Below the pieces are notes generated by a model. The model saw only the letters and a list, made by a program, of their open reading frames with translations. It had not been told where the DNA came from and made no database searches. A stretch of 64,000 nucleotides of DNA from G016756615 sp050958605. GTDB taxonomy: Bacteria > Pseudomonadota > Alphaproteobacteria > Rhizobiales > Rhizobiaceae. Made by a program: the position numbers and the translations under genes. The stretch covers positions 372,001-436,000 of the forward strand of contig NZ_JBJHDO010000001.1 of assembly GCF_050958605.1 (NCBI RefSeq), read 5' to 3'. This document shows positions 16,089 through 23,913 of the stretch, in pieces (positions within the stretch are counted from its first letter, which is position 1; each line of letters begins with the position of its first letter).

Positions 16089-16280
16089 CTATTCTTCCTT
16101 GCCGGGCTCGGCGTCTTCTTCCGTCACCGGAATGGCGTAGGCGCCGGAGAACCAGCGATTGAGGTCGATCTCCTTGCAGCGTTGCGAGCAGAAGGGATAG
16201 CTTTCGCGCTGCGAAGGCTTGCCGCATTCGGGGCAGGGGCGCTTGGCGCGAAGCGGTGTCACTTTCGCCCCGCCGGTCAT
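16089..16280 (-). CDS. yacG: DNA gyrase inhibitor YacG
   Basis: A 63-residue zinc-binding protein. The Cys4 pattern is visible: RPCPECGKPSQRESYPFCSQRCKEIDLNRW, two CxxC pairs binding one zinc, followed by the acidic tail VTEEDAEPGKEE. In E. coli YacG binds GyrB and blocks DNA binding. The length is typical of the alphaproteobacterial form. Its ATG overlaps the maf stop codon by four bases (ATGA), so the two genes are translationally coupled, as in most relatives. Confidence 0.93.
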   Translation of the reverse strand: MTGGAKVTPLRAKRPCPECGKPSQRESYPFCSQRCKEIDLNRWFSGAYAIPVTEEDAEPGKEE

Positions 16281-16906
16281 GGCATCGTCCCGGTCGCCCA
16301 GTTGAGATGGACGGGAAAGCCTTCGGCCGCGAGCAGACCGACCGTCTCGTAAAGCGGTAGTCCGACGACGTTCGTATAGGAGCCGACAAGCTTGACCACA
16401 AAAGTCCCGGCAAAGCCCTGAACGGCGTAGCCGCCAGCCTTGCCGCGCCACTCCCCCGAGGCGACATAGCTTTCCAACTCCGGGCGGGACAACCGCTTGA
16501 AGCGGACACGCGTCTCGACCAGCCGTTGGCGCACCTTGCCTGAAGCCGTCACGAGGCAGATCCCGGAATAGACCCGGTGCGAGCGGCCCGAGAGAAGTTG
16601 CAGGCAGTTCGACACGTCGTCGATCGTCTCCGCCTTGGGCAGGATGCGCCGGCCGACCGCCACGACCGTGTCGGCGGCCAGAATCAGCGAGCCTGCGGCC
16701 TCCGGATCGTCCTTCAGCGCCGCGGCAGCCTTTTCCGCCTTGCCGCGCGAGAGCCGCTTGGCGAGAGAGCGCGGATGCTCTGCCCGCAAGGGCGTCTCGT
16801 CAATATCGGCGGGAAACAGGCGATGGGGCTCGACGCCGGCCTGTTGAAGAAGTTCGATCCGGCGCGGCGAACCTGAGGCAAGCACCAGCTTCGGGAAAAT
16901 GCTCAT
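16277..16906 (-). CDS. maf: Maf-family nucleoside triphosphate pyrophosphatase
   Basis: A 209-residue Maf protein, which hydrolyses non-canonical or excess nucleoside triphosphates to monophosphates. Signature stretches: LVLASGSPRRIELLQQAG (the phosphate-binding SxSPRR loop), FPADIDETP, LAADTVVAVGRRIL (catalytic Asp), and YAVQGFAGTFVVKLVGSYTNVVGLPLYE near the end. The YhdE/YceF subgroup division (dTTP/UTP versus m7GTP) is not decided here. It sits between infA and yacG, the usual order in Hyphomicrobiales. Confidence 0.94.
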   Translation of the reverse strand: MSIFPKLVLASGSPRRIELLQQAGVEPHRLFPADIDETPLRAEHPRSLAKRLSRGKAEKAAAALKDDPEAAGSLILAADTVVAVGRRILPKAETIDDVSNCLQLLSGRSHRVYSGICLVTASGKVRQRLVETRVRFKRLSRPELESYVASGEWRGKAGGYAVQGFAGTFVVKLVGSYTNVVGLPLYETVGLLAAEGFPVHLNWATGTMP

Positions 16907-16941
16907 CGGCGTTTCGTCGGTTCGCGCTGGCGGGCGTCGCG

Positions 16942-17160
16942 CTATTTGAAGCGGTAGGTGATGCGGCCCTTGGTCAAGTCATAGGGCGTCATCTCGACGA
17001 GCACCTTGTCGCCGGTGAGCACGCGGATGCGGTTCTTGCGCATGCGGCCGGCGGTGTGTGCAATGATCTCGTGTTCATTTTCGAGCTTCACTCGGAACAT
17101 GGCATTGGGCAAAAGCTCCGTCACAATACCCGGAAACTCGAGGACTTCTTCCTTCGGCAT
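16942..17160 (-). CDS. infA: Translation initiation factor IF-1
   Basis: A 72-residue S1/OB-fold protein with the highly conserved IF-1 sequence: MPKEEVLEFPGIVTELLPNA, FRVKLENEHEIIAHTAGRMRK and LTGDKVLVEMTPYDLTKGRI. It binds the ribosomal A site region during initiation. Length is exactly as expected. It lies 35 bp upstream of maf and 107 bp downstream of the phosphatase-like gene, so it may have its own promoter. Confidence 0.98.
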   Translation of the reverse strand: MPKEEVLEFPGIVTELLPNAMFRVKLENEHEIIAHTAGRMRKNRIRVLTGDKVLVEMTPYDLTKGRITYRFK

Positions 17161-17267
17161 TCGATACCTTTGGTTTGGATTGGCATAGGGCCCGAGGGCA
17201 GGGCCGGAATTGGCGCGGAACCTATATGATTATCGGCCGCTTGTGAACACGATAGTTGCAGGCGCCG

Positions 17268-17723
17268 TCACCCGCCGAAACGTGCCGATATCTTCGCCTT
17301 GAGCCGCTCGCGCACGTCGCGATAGGCGGCCATGATCTGCTCGCGCGTGCCGCTGGCGATCGTCGGGTCGGGCATCGGCCAATATTCCACTTCGACCGCC
17401 ATGGAGCGTGTCAGCTCGAGCGCGGTGTGATGCGCTTCCGGCGAGAGCGTCACGATCAGTTCGAAATAGCCGTCCTCCAGATCGTCTATGGTGCGAGGGT
17501 GGCGTCCCTCGAGCGACATGCCTTCCTCCGCCAGCACCATGTCCACGAAGGGGTCGCGTTCGCCGGGGCGCACACCGGCCGAGGCGACGAAGGTCGACGG
17601 GGGAAGGACGCGCCGCGCAAGCTGCTCGGCAATGGGCGAACGCACAGAGTTCATGCCGCACATGAAAAGCACCGATCGGGGAGGCTTCGCTGGCGCCGTC
17701 ACGTCGTGGATCAGCCGCGCCAA
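17268..17723 (-). CDS. Low-molecular-weight phosphatase-like protein
   Basis: A 151-residue protein of the LMW-protein-tyrosine-phosphatase/arsenate-reductase fold. The phosphate loop is FMCGMNSVRSP, giving Cys22-x5-Arg28, and YWPMPDPTIASGT supplies the general-acid Asp in the DP motif. Typical LMW-PTPs have a C-x4-G-x-C-R-S loop; here the second cysteine is absent, so this is the subgroup conserved next to hisD in rhizobia, of unknown substrate. The start is uncertain: the only initiator that preserves the N-terminus is TTG at 17723, overlapping the UPF0262 gene by 13 bp; GTG at 17702 is the alternative. Confidence 0.82.
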   Translation of the reverse strand: MARLIHDVTAPAKPPRSVLFMCGMNSVRSPIAEQLARRVLPPSTFVASAGVRPGERDPFVDMVLAEEGMSLEGRHPRTIDDLEDGYFELIVTLSPEAHHTALELTRSMAVEVEYWPMPDPTIASGTREQIMAAYRDVRERLKAKISARFGG

Positions 17724-18196
17724 TGCAGCACGCAGACCAGCGTGAAGAGCCGGCGCGCCGTGTCGAAGTCGATGTCGATCTTTCCGGCCAGCCGGTCCTT
17801 CAGTGTCTGCGAGCCTTCGTTGTGGAGACCGCGCCGGCCCATGTCGATCGCTTCGATCTGGCTCGGCGTGGAGGCGCGGATGGCGGCATAGTAGCTTTCG
17901 CAGATCATGTAGTAGTCCCTCACGATCCGCCGGAACGGGGTGAGCGACAGGATATGCGTCACCACCTCTTCTCCATTCTCGCGCGCGATGGCGAAGACCA
18001 GCCGCGAATCGACCAGCGAAAGCTTGAGTTTGTAAGGCCCCGCGCCCGCATCGTTCACGGGCGTGAAGTTGTTCTCCTCGATCAGGTCGAAGATCGCCAC
18101 GGCACGCTCGTGCTCGACATCCGGTGTCGAGCGGCCGATCGATTCGTCTAGTTCGACATCGATGAGCCTGTTCGGTCCGGTGGTGCGCCCGTGCAT
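17711..18196 (-). CDS. UPF0262 family protein
   Basis: A 161-residue conserved alphaproteobacterial protein of unknown function. Recognisable parts are RLIDVELDESIG near the N-terminus, VNDAGAGPYKLKLSLVDSRLVFAI, LSLTPFRRIVRDYYMICESYYAAIR and IEAIDMGRRGLHNEGSQTLKDRL. The start at 18196 has AGGA five bases upstream, lies 7 bp after hisD, and gives the usual length; the open frame to 18238 would overlap hisD. Invariable linkage to hisD and the phosphatase-like gene suggests a shared operon, but no function follows from that. Confidence 0.88.
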   Translation of the reverse strand: MHGRTTGPNRLIDVELDESIGRSTPDVEHERAVAIFDLIEENNFTPVNDAGAGPYKLKLSLVDSRLVFAIARENGEEVVTHILSLTPFRRIVRDYYMICESYYAAIRASTPSQIEAIDMGRRGLHNEGSQTLKDRLAGKIDIDFDTARRLFTLVCVLHWRG

Positions 18197-18203
18197 CGCA
18201 ATC

Positions 18204-19496
18204 CTACATATTGAGGCGGATCGCGACGGATCGGGCATGGGCGCCGAGGCCTTCCGCCTCGGCCAGGGTGATCGCGGCTGGTGCGAGCTGGCGCAATTGG
18301 TCGGGGCCGAGCTTCAGGAGCGAGGTCCGCTTCACGAAATCGAGCACCGAAAGGCCGGACGAGAAGCGGGCCGAACGTGCCGTGGGCAGCACGTGGTTGG
18401 TGCCGCCGACATAGTCTCCGATCGCCTCGGGCGTATGTCGCCCAATGAAGACGGAGCCGGCATTGCGGATTCTGGACAGGAACGTCTCGGCGTCCTCGAC
18501 GGCGAGTTCGAGATGTTCAGGTGCGACACGGTCGACAAGGGAAACAGCCTCCTCGAAACGATCGACGAGGATGACCGCGCCGTAATCGCGCCAACTCGCC
18601 GAAGCGATCTCCGTGCGAGGAAGGACCTTCAACTGACGCTCCACCGCCTCTTCCACCGACTTGCCGAACGCGGCGTCGTCGGTGACGAGGATCGACTGGG
18701 CCGCCGTGTCGTGCTCGGCCTGGGCGAGGAGGTCGGCGGCTACCCACTCGGGATCGTTGGAGCCATCCGCCACGACCAGCACCTCGGAAGGGCCCGCGAT
18801 CATGTCGATGCCAACAGCGCCGAAGACCTGTCGTTTTGCCGCCGCCACATAGGCATTGCCGGGCCCGACGATCTTGGCGACGGGCCGGATGGTTTCGGTC
18901 CCGTAGGCGAGGGCGGCAACCGCCTGGGCACCGCCGACCCGGTAGATCTCGGACACCCCGGCAATGTCGGCCGCGACGAGCACGAGCGGATTGACGACAC
19001 CGTCCGGCGCCGGCACGACGATGACGATGCGCTCGACCCCGGCGACTCGGGCCGGCACGGCATTCATCAGCACCGAGCTGGGATAGCTTGCAGTACCCCC
19101 CGGCACATAGAGACCGACCGATTCGATCGCCGTCCAGCGGGAGCCCAGCTCGACGCCGATCGGGTCGACATAGCGATCGTCCGACGGGCGCTGGCGGCGA
19201 TGATGCGACGCGATGCGATCATGGGCGAGGCGCAGAGCTTCCACGGTAGCCGGATCGGCTGCGCGATAGGCTTCGTCGATGTCGGTCCGTGAGACGGCGA
19301 GACCCAGGCTTCTCAGGTCGGCGCGGTCGAAGCGCAGCGAATAATCGAAAAGCGCTGCATCCCCTTCGGCGCGGACGCGGGCGATGATGTCGCGCACCGC
19401 CATGTCGACGTCGACGGACACTTCGCGTTTTGTCGTAAGGAAGGCGGCGAAGCGTTCCTCGAAATCCGGAGCGGAATGGTGCAGGGTAATTGCCAT
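18204..19496 (-). CDS. hisD: Histidinol dehydrogenase
   Basis: Oxidises L-histidinol to L-histidine in two NAD-dependent steps, the end of histidine synthesis. The 430-residue length is standard. Family landmarks: GLYVPGGTASYPSSVLMNAVPARVAGV, KIVGPGNAYVAAAKRQVFG, IDMIAGPSEVLVVADG, the zinc/catalytic region DLLAQAEHDTAAQ, and HLELAVEDAE with a histidine that takes part in catalysis. It is the second gene after DUF2948 (6-bp gap) and precedes UPF0262 by 7 bp, an operon typical of Hyphomicrobiales. No other his genes are in the window. Confidence 0.97.
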   Translation of the reverse strand: MAITLHHSAPDFEERFAAFLTTKREVSVDVDMAVRDIIARVRAEGDAALFDYSLRFDRADLRSLGLAVSRTDIDEAYRAADPATVEALRLAHDRIASHHRRQRPSDDRYVDPIGVELGSRWTAIESVGLYVPGGTASYPSSVLMNAVPARVAGVERIVIVVPAPDGVVNPLVLVAADIAGVSEIYRVGGAQAVAALAYGTETIRPVAKIVGPGNAYVAAAKRQVFGAVGIDMIAGPSEVLVVADGSNDPEWVAADLLAQAEHDTAAQSILVTDDAAFGKSVEEAVERQLKVLPRTEIASASWRDYGAVILVDRFEEAVSLVDRVAPEHLELAVEDAETFLSRIRNAGSVFIGRHTPEAIGDYVGGTNHVLPTARSARFSSGLSVLDFVKRTSLLKLGPDQLRQLAPAAITLAEAEGLGAHARSVAIRLNM

Positions 19497-19502
19497 GATG
19501 CC

Positions 19503-19937
19503 TTAGTCTTTGTGGGCCGGACGGGAAGAAGCCTGCCAGGCCGCGCCGAGGTCTGCCATCCGTGCCTCGATATATTCGACCTCGAGACGGACGACGCCAC
19601 CGCCGGAGAAGATGAGCTCGATCACGCCGGCTGGCGCTTCGCCTGACTGGAAGCGGACCGCCAGCAGCGAAAGCACTTCGTCGGGATTGTCCCTGACAAT
19701 GCCGGCCGTCTTCACGCCCTGCACGCTCTCGAAATGCAACACGCTCCGCCGCCGCTCGTTCCGTCGTTTGAAGAAACCGCTGCTCTCTTCCCAGGCGAAG
19801 CGGTTCATTGCCGCGACGAAACGTTTGTCGCGGGCGAAATATTCGAGATCGGCGACCTTCATGACCGCGTCTTGCGTATGCGCCGATACGATTTTCAGAT
19901 CTTCCTCATCGAGGGCGACGAGCTTCAACGCGTCCAT
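19503..19937 (-). CDS. DUF2948 family protein
   Basis: A 144-residue conserved protein of unknown function: MDALKLVALDEEDLKIVSAH, DAVMKVADLEYFARDKRFVAAMNRFAWE, and a C-terminal strand-rich part ending GGGVVRLEVEYIEARMADLG. The family is found almost only in alphaproteobacteria between murA and hisD, as here. The ATG at 19937 opens the conserved sequence; the frame to 19991 extends without support. It lies 6 bp upstream of hisD, so the two are surely co-transcribed. Confidence 0.88.
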   Translation of the reverse strand: MDALKLVALDEEDLKIVSAHTQDAVMKVADLEYFARDKRFVAAMNRFAWEESSGFFKRRNERRRSVLHFESVQGVKTAGIVRDNPDEVLSLLAVRFQSGEAPAGVIELIFSGGGVVRLEVEYIEARMADLGAAWQASSRPAHKD

Positions 19938-20027
19938 CAGGCTTCCGTCAGAGTGCTTCTGTCGGTTCCTGTTAGAGCATTTTGCGGCCAAGTGGAATTA
20001 CTTGGCGTCGCGCGACGCCGCTGGCCA

Positions 20028-21314
20028 TCAACCGGAAATGCGTTCGATGGTTGCGCCGCAGCCCGAAAGTTTCTGCTCCAGGCGCTCGAAACCTCGGTCG
20101 AGGTGATAGACGCGGTTGACGATCGTCTCGCCCTCCGCCGCGAGACCGGCGATGACGAGGGAGACCGAGGCGCGCAGATCGGTCGCCATGACGGGCGCGC
20201 CCTTGAGCTTGGTCACGCCTTCGACGATTGCCGTCTGGCCGGCCAGGTTGATATGGGCACCCAAACGGGCCAACTCCTGCACATGCATGAAGCGGTTCTC
20301 GAAGATCGTCTCGGTGATACGCGAGCGGCCCTTGGCCATGGTCATGAGACCCATGAACTGCGCCTGGAGGTCGGTCGGGAAACCAGGGAAGGGCTCGGTG
20401 GTGACGTCGACAGGCGTGATGCCGGCCCCGTTGCGCATCACGCGAATCCCGGAGTTCGTGGGCGTGATCTCCGCGCCGGTCTGGGCGATCACGTCGAGCG
20501 CGCTCTGCAGCAGATCGGCCCTCGCCCCTTCGAGCATGACATCGCCGCCTGTCATGGCGATCGCCATGGCATAGGTTCCGGTCTCGATGCGGTCGGGTAT
20601 GACGGTCACGCGCGCGCCATGCAGCCGGTCGACACCCTCTATGGTGATGGTCGAGCTGCCGGCGCCATAGACCTTGGCGCCCATGGCGTTGAGGCATTCG
20701 GCGAGATTGACGACTTCCGGCTCGCGCGCGGCGTTTTCGAGCACCGTCTCCCCTTCCGCCAGCGACGCCGCCATCATCATCACATGGGTGGCGCCCACGG
20801 AGACCTTGGGAAAGACGTAGCGGTTACCGCGCAGGCGCTTGGCCTTGGCAAGCACATAGCCGTTTTCGACGTCGATCGCCGCGCCCAGCGCCTGCAGCCC
20901 GTCTATGAAGAGGTCCACCGGCCGTGTGCCGATGGCGCAGCCGCCGGGCAGCGAAACCTTGGCCTCGCCCATCCGAGCCAGCAGCGGCCCGATCACCCAG
21001 AAGCTCGCCCGCATCTTCGAGACGAGTTCATAGGGCGCCATCGTATCGACGATGTCATGCGCCGTGAAATGGATCGTGCGCGCGTAAGCCGTATTCTGTT
21101 CCTCGCGGCGGCCGTTCACGGAATAGTCGACACCGTGATTGCCGAGTATGCGGATGAGCTGCTCGACGTCGGCGAGATGCGGTACATTGTCGAGCGTCAG
21201 CGTCTCCTCGGTCAGCAGCGAGGCGATCATCAGCGGCAGCGCGGCGTTCTTGGCGCCGGAAATCGGAATGCTGCCGGTCAGTTTATTGCCGCCGACAATC
21301 CTGATTCGATCCAT
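20028..21314 (-). CDS. murA: UDP-N-acetylglucosamine 1-carboxyvinyltransferase
   Basis: Transfers enolpyruvate from PEP to UDP-GlcNAc, the first committed step of peptidoglycan synthesis. The 428-residue protein starts MDRIRIVGGNKLTGSIPISG and keeps the loop LPGGCAIGTRPVDLFIDGL, whose Cys126 is the PEP- and fosfomycin-reactive residue. Later landmarks: YVFPKVSVGATHVMMMAASL, and GLMTMAKGRSRITETIFENRFMHV. Full length, no defects. A GC-rich hairpin (CCCGGCC/GGCCGGG, 21329-21345) lies just upstream of the start and overlaps the only ribosome-site-like GGGAG, which might limit translation. Confidence 0.97.
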   Translation of the reverse strand: MDRIRIVGGNKLTGSIPISGAKNAALPLMIASLLTEETLTLDNVPHLADVEQLIRILGNHGVDYSVNGRREEQNTAYARTIHFTAHDIVDTMAPYELVSKMRASFWVIGPLLARMGEAKVSLPGGCAIGTRPVDLFIDGLQALGAAIDVENGYVLAKAKRLRGNRYVFPKVSVGATHVMMMAASLAEGETVLENAAREPEVVNLAECLNAMGAKVYGAGSSTITIEGVDRLHGARVTVIPDRIETGTYAMAIAMTGGDVMLEGARADLLQSALDVIAQTGAEITPTNSGIRVMRNGAGITPVDVTTEPFPGFPTDLQAQFMGLMTMAKGRSRITETIFENRFMHVQELARLGAHINLAGQTAIVEGVTKLKGAPVMATDLRASVSLVIAGLAAEGETIVNRVYHLDRGFERLEQKLSGCGATIERISG

Positions 21315-21528
21315 GGGGAAACATTTCTCCCGGCCGAGGGCCGGGCTATCAAATGGTTGGGATATTGCCGCCCGTCTAGCCGATAGACAGGCGCGGTTCA
21401 AGAAAGTGCCTCTCCTGAGCGCCGCGCGTTCATTCGAATGCGCGAAGAACGCTCGCTTGCTTTGCGTTTGCGCGTCGTGCGTTCCGAAAACCGCTTCCGA
21501 TCTTCGGGGCCGTGCGGCAGCTTCGCGG

Positions 21529-21711
21529 TCAGTCCTTCTGGTCGTCCCCTCCGCGCCCGGTGCGAAGTCCCTCCGGCCGCGAATCCGCCTCGCCTGTGCG
21601 CCGCGACCGGGTCTGCGCCTTTCTCCTCTGGAGATTGGCGCGCAGCTCTTCGGCAAGGCGCGCCTTCCTGTCCAGCTTCTTCTTGTCCTTTTCGGAGGCG
21701 GCGTCAGGCAT
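21529..21711 (-). CDS. Small conserved basic protein upstream of murA
   Basis: A 60-residue highly charged protein, MPDAASEKDKKKLDRKARLAEELRANLQRRKAQTRSRR and an acidic/basic tail. A very similar basic helix (DRxARLAExLRANLxRRKAQ) upstream of murA is something I recall from many Hyphomicrobiales genomes, which supports it being real. The function is unknown; one long basic helix could bind nucleic acid. It lies about 210 bp before murA on the same strand. Confidence 0.65.
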   Translation of the reverse strand: MPDAASEKDKKKLDRKARLAEELRANLQRRKAQTRSRRTGEADSRPEGLRTGRGGDDQKD

Positions 21712-21863
21712 CGGTCGAACGGCGGCAAGGCAGTTGCATCTATATCAGCGCAAAAAAGCCTGCGATTGTGGCTCCGGCAAGGCCACTGATATCTTGTGAA
21801 AAGGATACGCACACATAACTTGCGCTCGGCGAACCAATGTGGCAGAAGGCGCCGCATTCACCG

Positions 21864-21938
<75 letters not shown>

Positions 21939-22040
21939 TCTTTCTTTCGCAATTCAACGGCACAGCCCGGCTTTGATTTTGGTCGTCGGCTATGGTTAGG
22001 CGGCGCCGGAGTCAGCTGAATCGCTTCCATAATCCGCATC

Positions 22041-22602
22041 CTACGTTGCCCTCTCTGTCCTGCCGGACATCTCCCCCACACGGCTACGACATTCACATCT
22101 TGGGCGGTACGGACGGTGGCCGCTGTCACTTGCGTTTGGCTGCCTCGTTCTGCATCGCCGGGCGGCCGGCCGCAATGGAACGGAATGGATCCTCGGGTCA
22201 GCTCGCCCGCTGGCGCGGGCTCCCGCCCGAGGATGACGACTGCGTTGAAGGCCGGCCGCAAATCGCCGACGTTGGCGATTGGCGTCGCCATAGAGGCTTC
22301 GTCATCCTCGGGCCGGCGCCGAGCGAAGCGATGGCGACGTGACCCGAGGATCCATTCCGTTAGGTCTCGGAAACCCACCCAACGGTGCAGAACGAAGTGG
22401 CCAAACGGTAGTGACAGCAGCCATCATTCGATCCCTTCCCTGCCGCCCGAGAAGTGTGAACTCGGTAGCCCACACGGGGGGAGATTGGCTGTCACGCATG
22501 GTTTGGCCAATCGTCAACGTAGCGGAAGAGGCGCCGACCCCGAAACTGCCAATCTCTCCCCTTGTGGGGGAGATGTCCGGCAGGACAGAGGGGGCAACGT
22601 AG
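22041..22602. repeat. Large imperfect inverted-repeat mosaic
   Basis: This gene-free region (part of the gap 21939-22820) folds back on itself. A 43-bp unit at 22041-22083 containing TCTGTCCTGCCGGACATCTC recurs inverted at 22550-22602. Inside, 22068-22240 is an imperfect inverted match to 22300-22492: for example GGATCCTCGGGTCA (22187-22200) against TGACCCGAGGATCC (22340-22353), and CCCGAGGATGAC (22226-22237) against GTCATCCTCGGG (22301-22312). The centre is about 22241-22299. Units of this kind resemble the intergenic palindromic mosaic elements common in rhizobia (from memory). A transcript would form a hairpin of about 200-nt arms. No gene is visible. Confidence 0.7.
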
Positions 22603-22820
22603 GGCGCGGCCCTATGAAGGAGTTGAAGCGGCCCATTAGGTGAACGAAAGCGGAATCCGGTTATCGGAATGCCGAGGAATCGTGAGATTCTCCTCCGGAA
22701 CATCGGCATGCGCGTAGCTTGCCGCTGACCTTTATTCTTCTGCCGGCCCGTCCAGACAAACCGGCGCTGGTCCATGTGCATCGATAAACCGCTGACGGGC
22801 CGGTCAGCTCACGCAGACAA

Positions 22821-23897
22821 CTACCCCGCCATCAACCCGGCGGCGCCCCGGCGCCAGTAGGCGGCGGCGAGGGTCTGGTCGCGACCGAGCCCCATCGTGC
22901 CTCGCCAACGGTCGCGGACGATTTTGGCTGCGGAAGCTTCCGCCGCGAACCAGCCGAAGGTCGAGCAGTCCTGTGGCCATTCGACCGACAATATCTGCCT
23001 GGCCAGCCGCTCGTCCGTACCCGCGGCCGTGCCGTTTCTCTCCAGCCAGTGCAGTTCGATCTGCGTGGCGTTGTCGATTGGCTGCCGTTCGCTCTGCTCG
23101 GCGATTTCAACGAATGCCACGCCTTTCGTTCCGGCCGGTAGCGTTTCGAGCAGGCGGCCGATCGCCGGCAGCCCCGTTTCATCCGCTCCGAGCACATACC
23201 AATCCGCCTGCCGCACCGGCCGACCGACCGGCCCCATGATGCCGACCTTCTGGCCAGGACTTGCTTGCAACGCCCAGGCGGCACCTACGCTCTCGCCCTC
23301 ATGGACCAGGAAATCGACGTCCATGAAACCGGCATCGATGTCGAGGGAACGAATGGTGTAGACCCGCGCGACCGGGCGGCGATCGTCAGACGGCCAGGCC
23401 GGCAAGCCGTTGCCGCCGAGCGTCGGCCATATCGGATCGGGAACCGCCTTCGTGGGGAGCAGCACGCGGATGTGCATGCCCCCGAACTTGCCGAACCTGC
23501 CGAGATCGTTGCCCGCCAGCCGAATGCGCCGCATATGCAGCGTGAGGTCGGTCACGCGAAGGACGGTCATTTCGCGGAACTGCGCGAGTTGCGTATCGTT
23601 CGAGAGGTCGCCGATCCAATCGATTCGGGGATCGTCCTCCTTGGCGTAGACCTGCACCGCGGTGGCAAGGAGGTCCTTGATTCGCGCAAGACCGTCGCGA
23701 TCGTCCGCCGTGGCGCGCATCACCAGCCCGCCCGGCTCCATGTCGAAGAACGCGTGTCCGAAAGGAAAACGGAACGTGATCCCTCGCGCTTCCTGTTCGA
23801 CATCGGCATCGAAGCTCTGCAGCCGGTCGGTGATCTGGTCGATGTAGTTTGGCAGGTTCGGCAGGCGCAGTTGCGCTTCGCAGTTCAGGCTGGTCAT
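22821..23897 (-). CDS. Siderophore-interacting protein with N-terminal DUF2218 domain
   Basis: A 358-residue flavoprotein-type reductase. Residues about 1-95 form a DUF2218 domain (NYIDQITDRLQSFDADVEQE, FRFPFGHAFFDM); the rest is the SIP family: VTDLTLHMRRIRLAGNDLGRF, RVYTIRSLDIDAGFMDVDFLVHEG (FAD-binding RxYTxR motif) and the C-terminal lobe from WYVLGADETGLPAIGRLLE. SIPs reduce ferric siderophores or related chelates in the cytoplasm with NAD(P)H. The start at 23897 has GGGA eight bases ahead; a longer frame overlaps the receptor gene. It lies 16 bp downstream of the TonB receptor, so both are probably in one iron-controlled operon. Confidence 0.87.
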   Translation of the reverse strand: MTSLNCEAQLRLPNLPNYIDQITDRLQSFDADVEQEARGITFRFPFGHAFFDMEPGGLVMRATADDRDGLARIKDLLATAVQVYAKEDDPRIDWIGDLSNDTQLAQFREMTVLRVTDLTLHMRRIRLAGNDLGRFGKFGGMHIRVLLPTKAVPDPIWPTLGGNGLPAWPSDDRRPVARVYTIRSLDIDAGFMDVDFLVHEGESVGAAWALQASPGQKVGIMGPVGRPVRQADWYVLGADETGLPAIGRLLETLPAGTKGVAFVEIAEQSERQPIDNATQIELHWLERNGTAAGTDERLARQILSVEWPQDCSTFGWFAAEASAAKIVRDRWRGTMGLGRDQTLAAAYWRRGAAGLMAG

Positions 23898-23913
23898 TGT
23901 CTTGTTCCCTGGT

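Noticed and set aside
18063..19292. Plus-strand frame of 409 codons
   Set aside because: Antisense to hisD; composition (D, R, G, H rich) is of the shadow type.
19734..21386. Plus-strand frame of 550 codons
   Set aside because: Antisense to murA and DUF2948; no recognisable family.
21529..21857. N-terminal extension of murA up to 21857
   Set aside because: The open frame continues upstream of the murA ATG, but the conserved protein begins at MDRIRIVGG (21314), and another small gene occupies 21529-21711 in a better-supported frame.
22041..22602. CRISPR array
   Set aside because: The repeats are inverted and imperfect, with irregular spacing; there are no regular direct repeats or cas genes.
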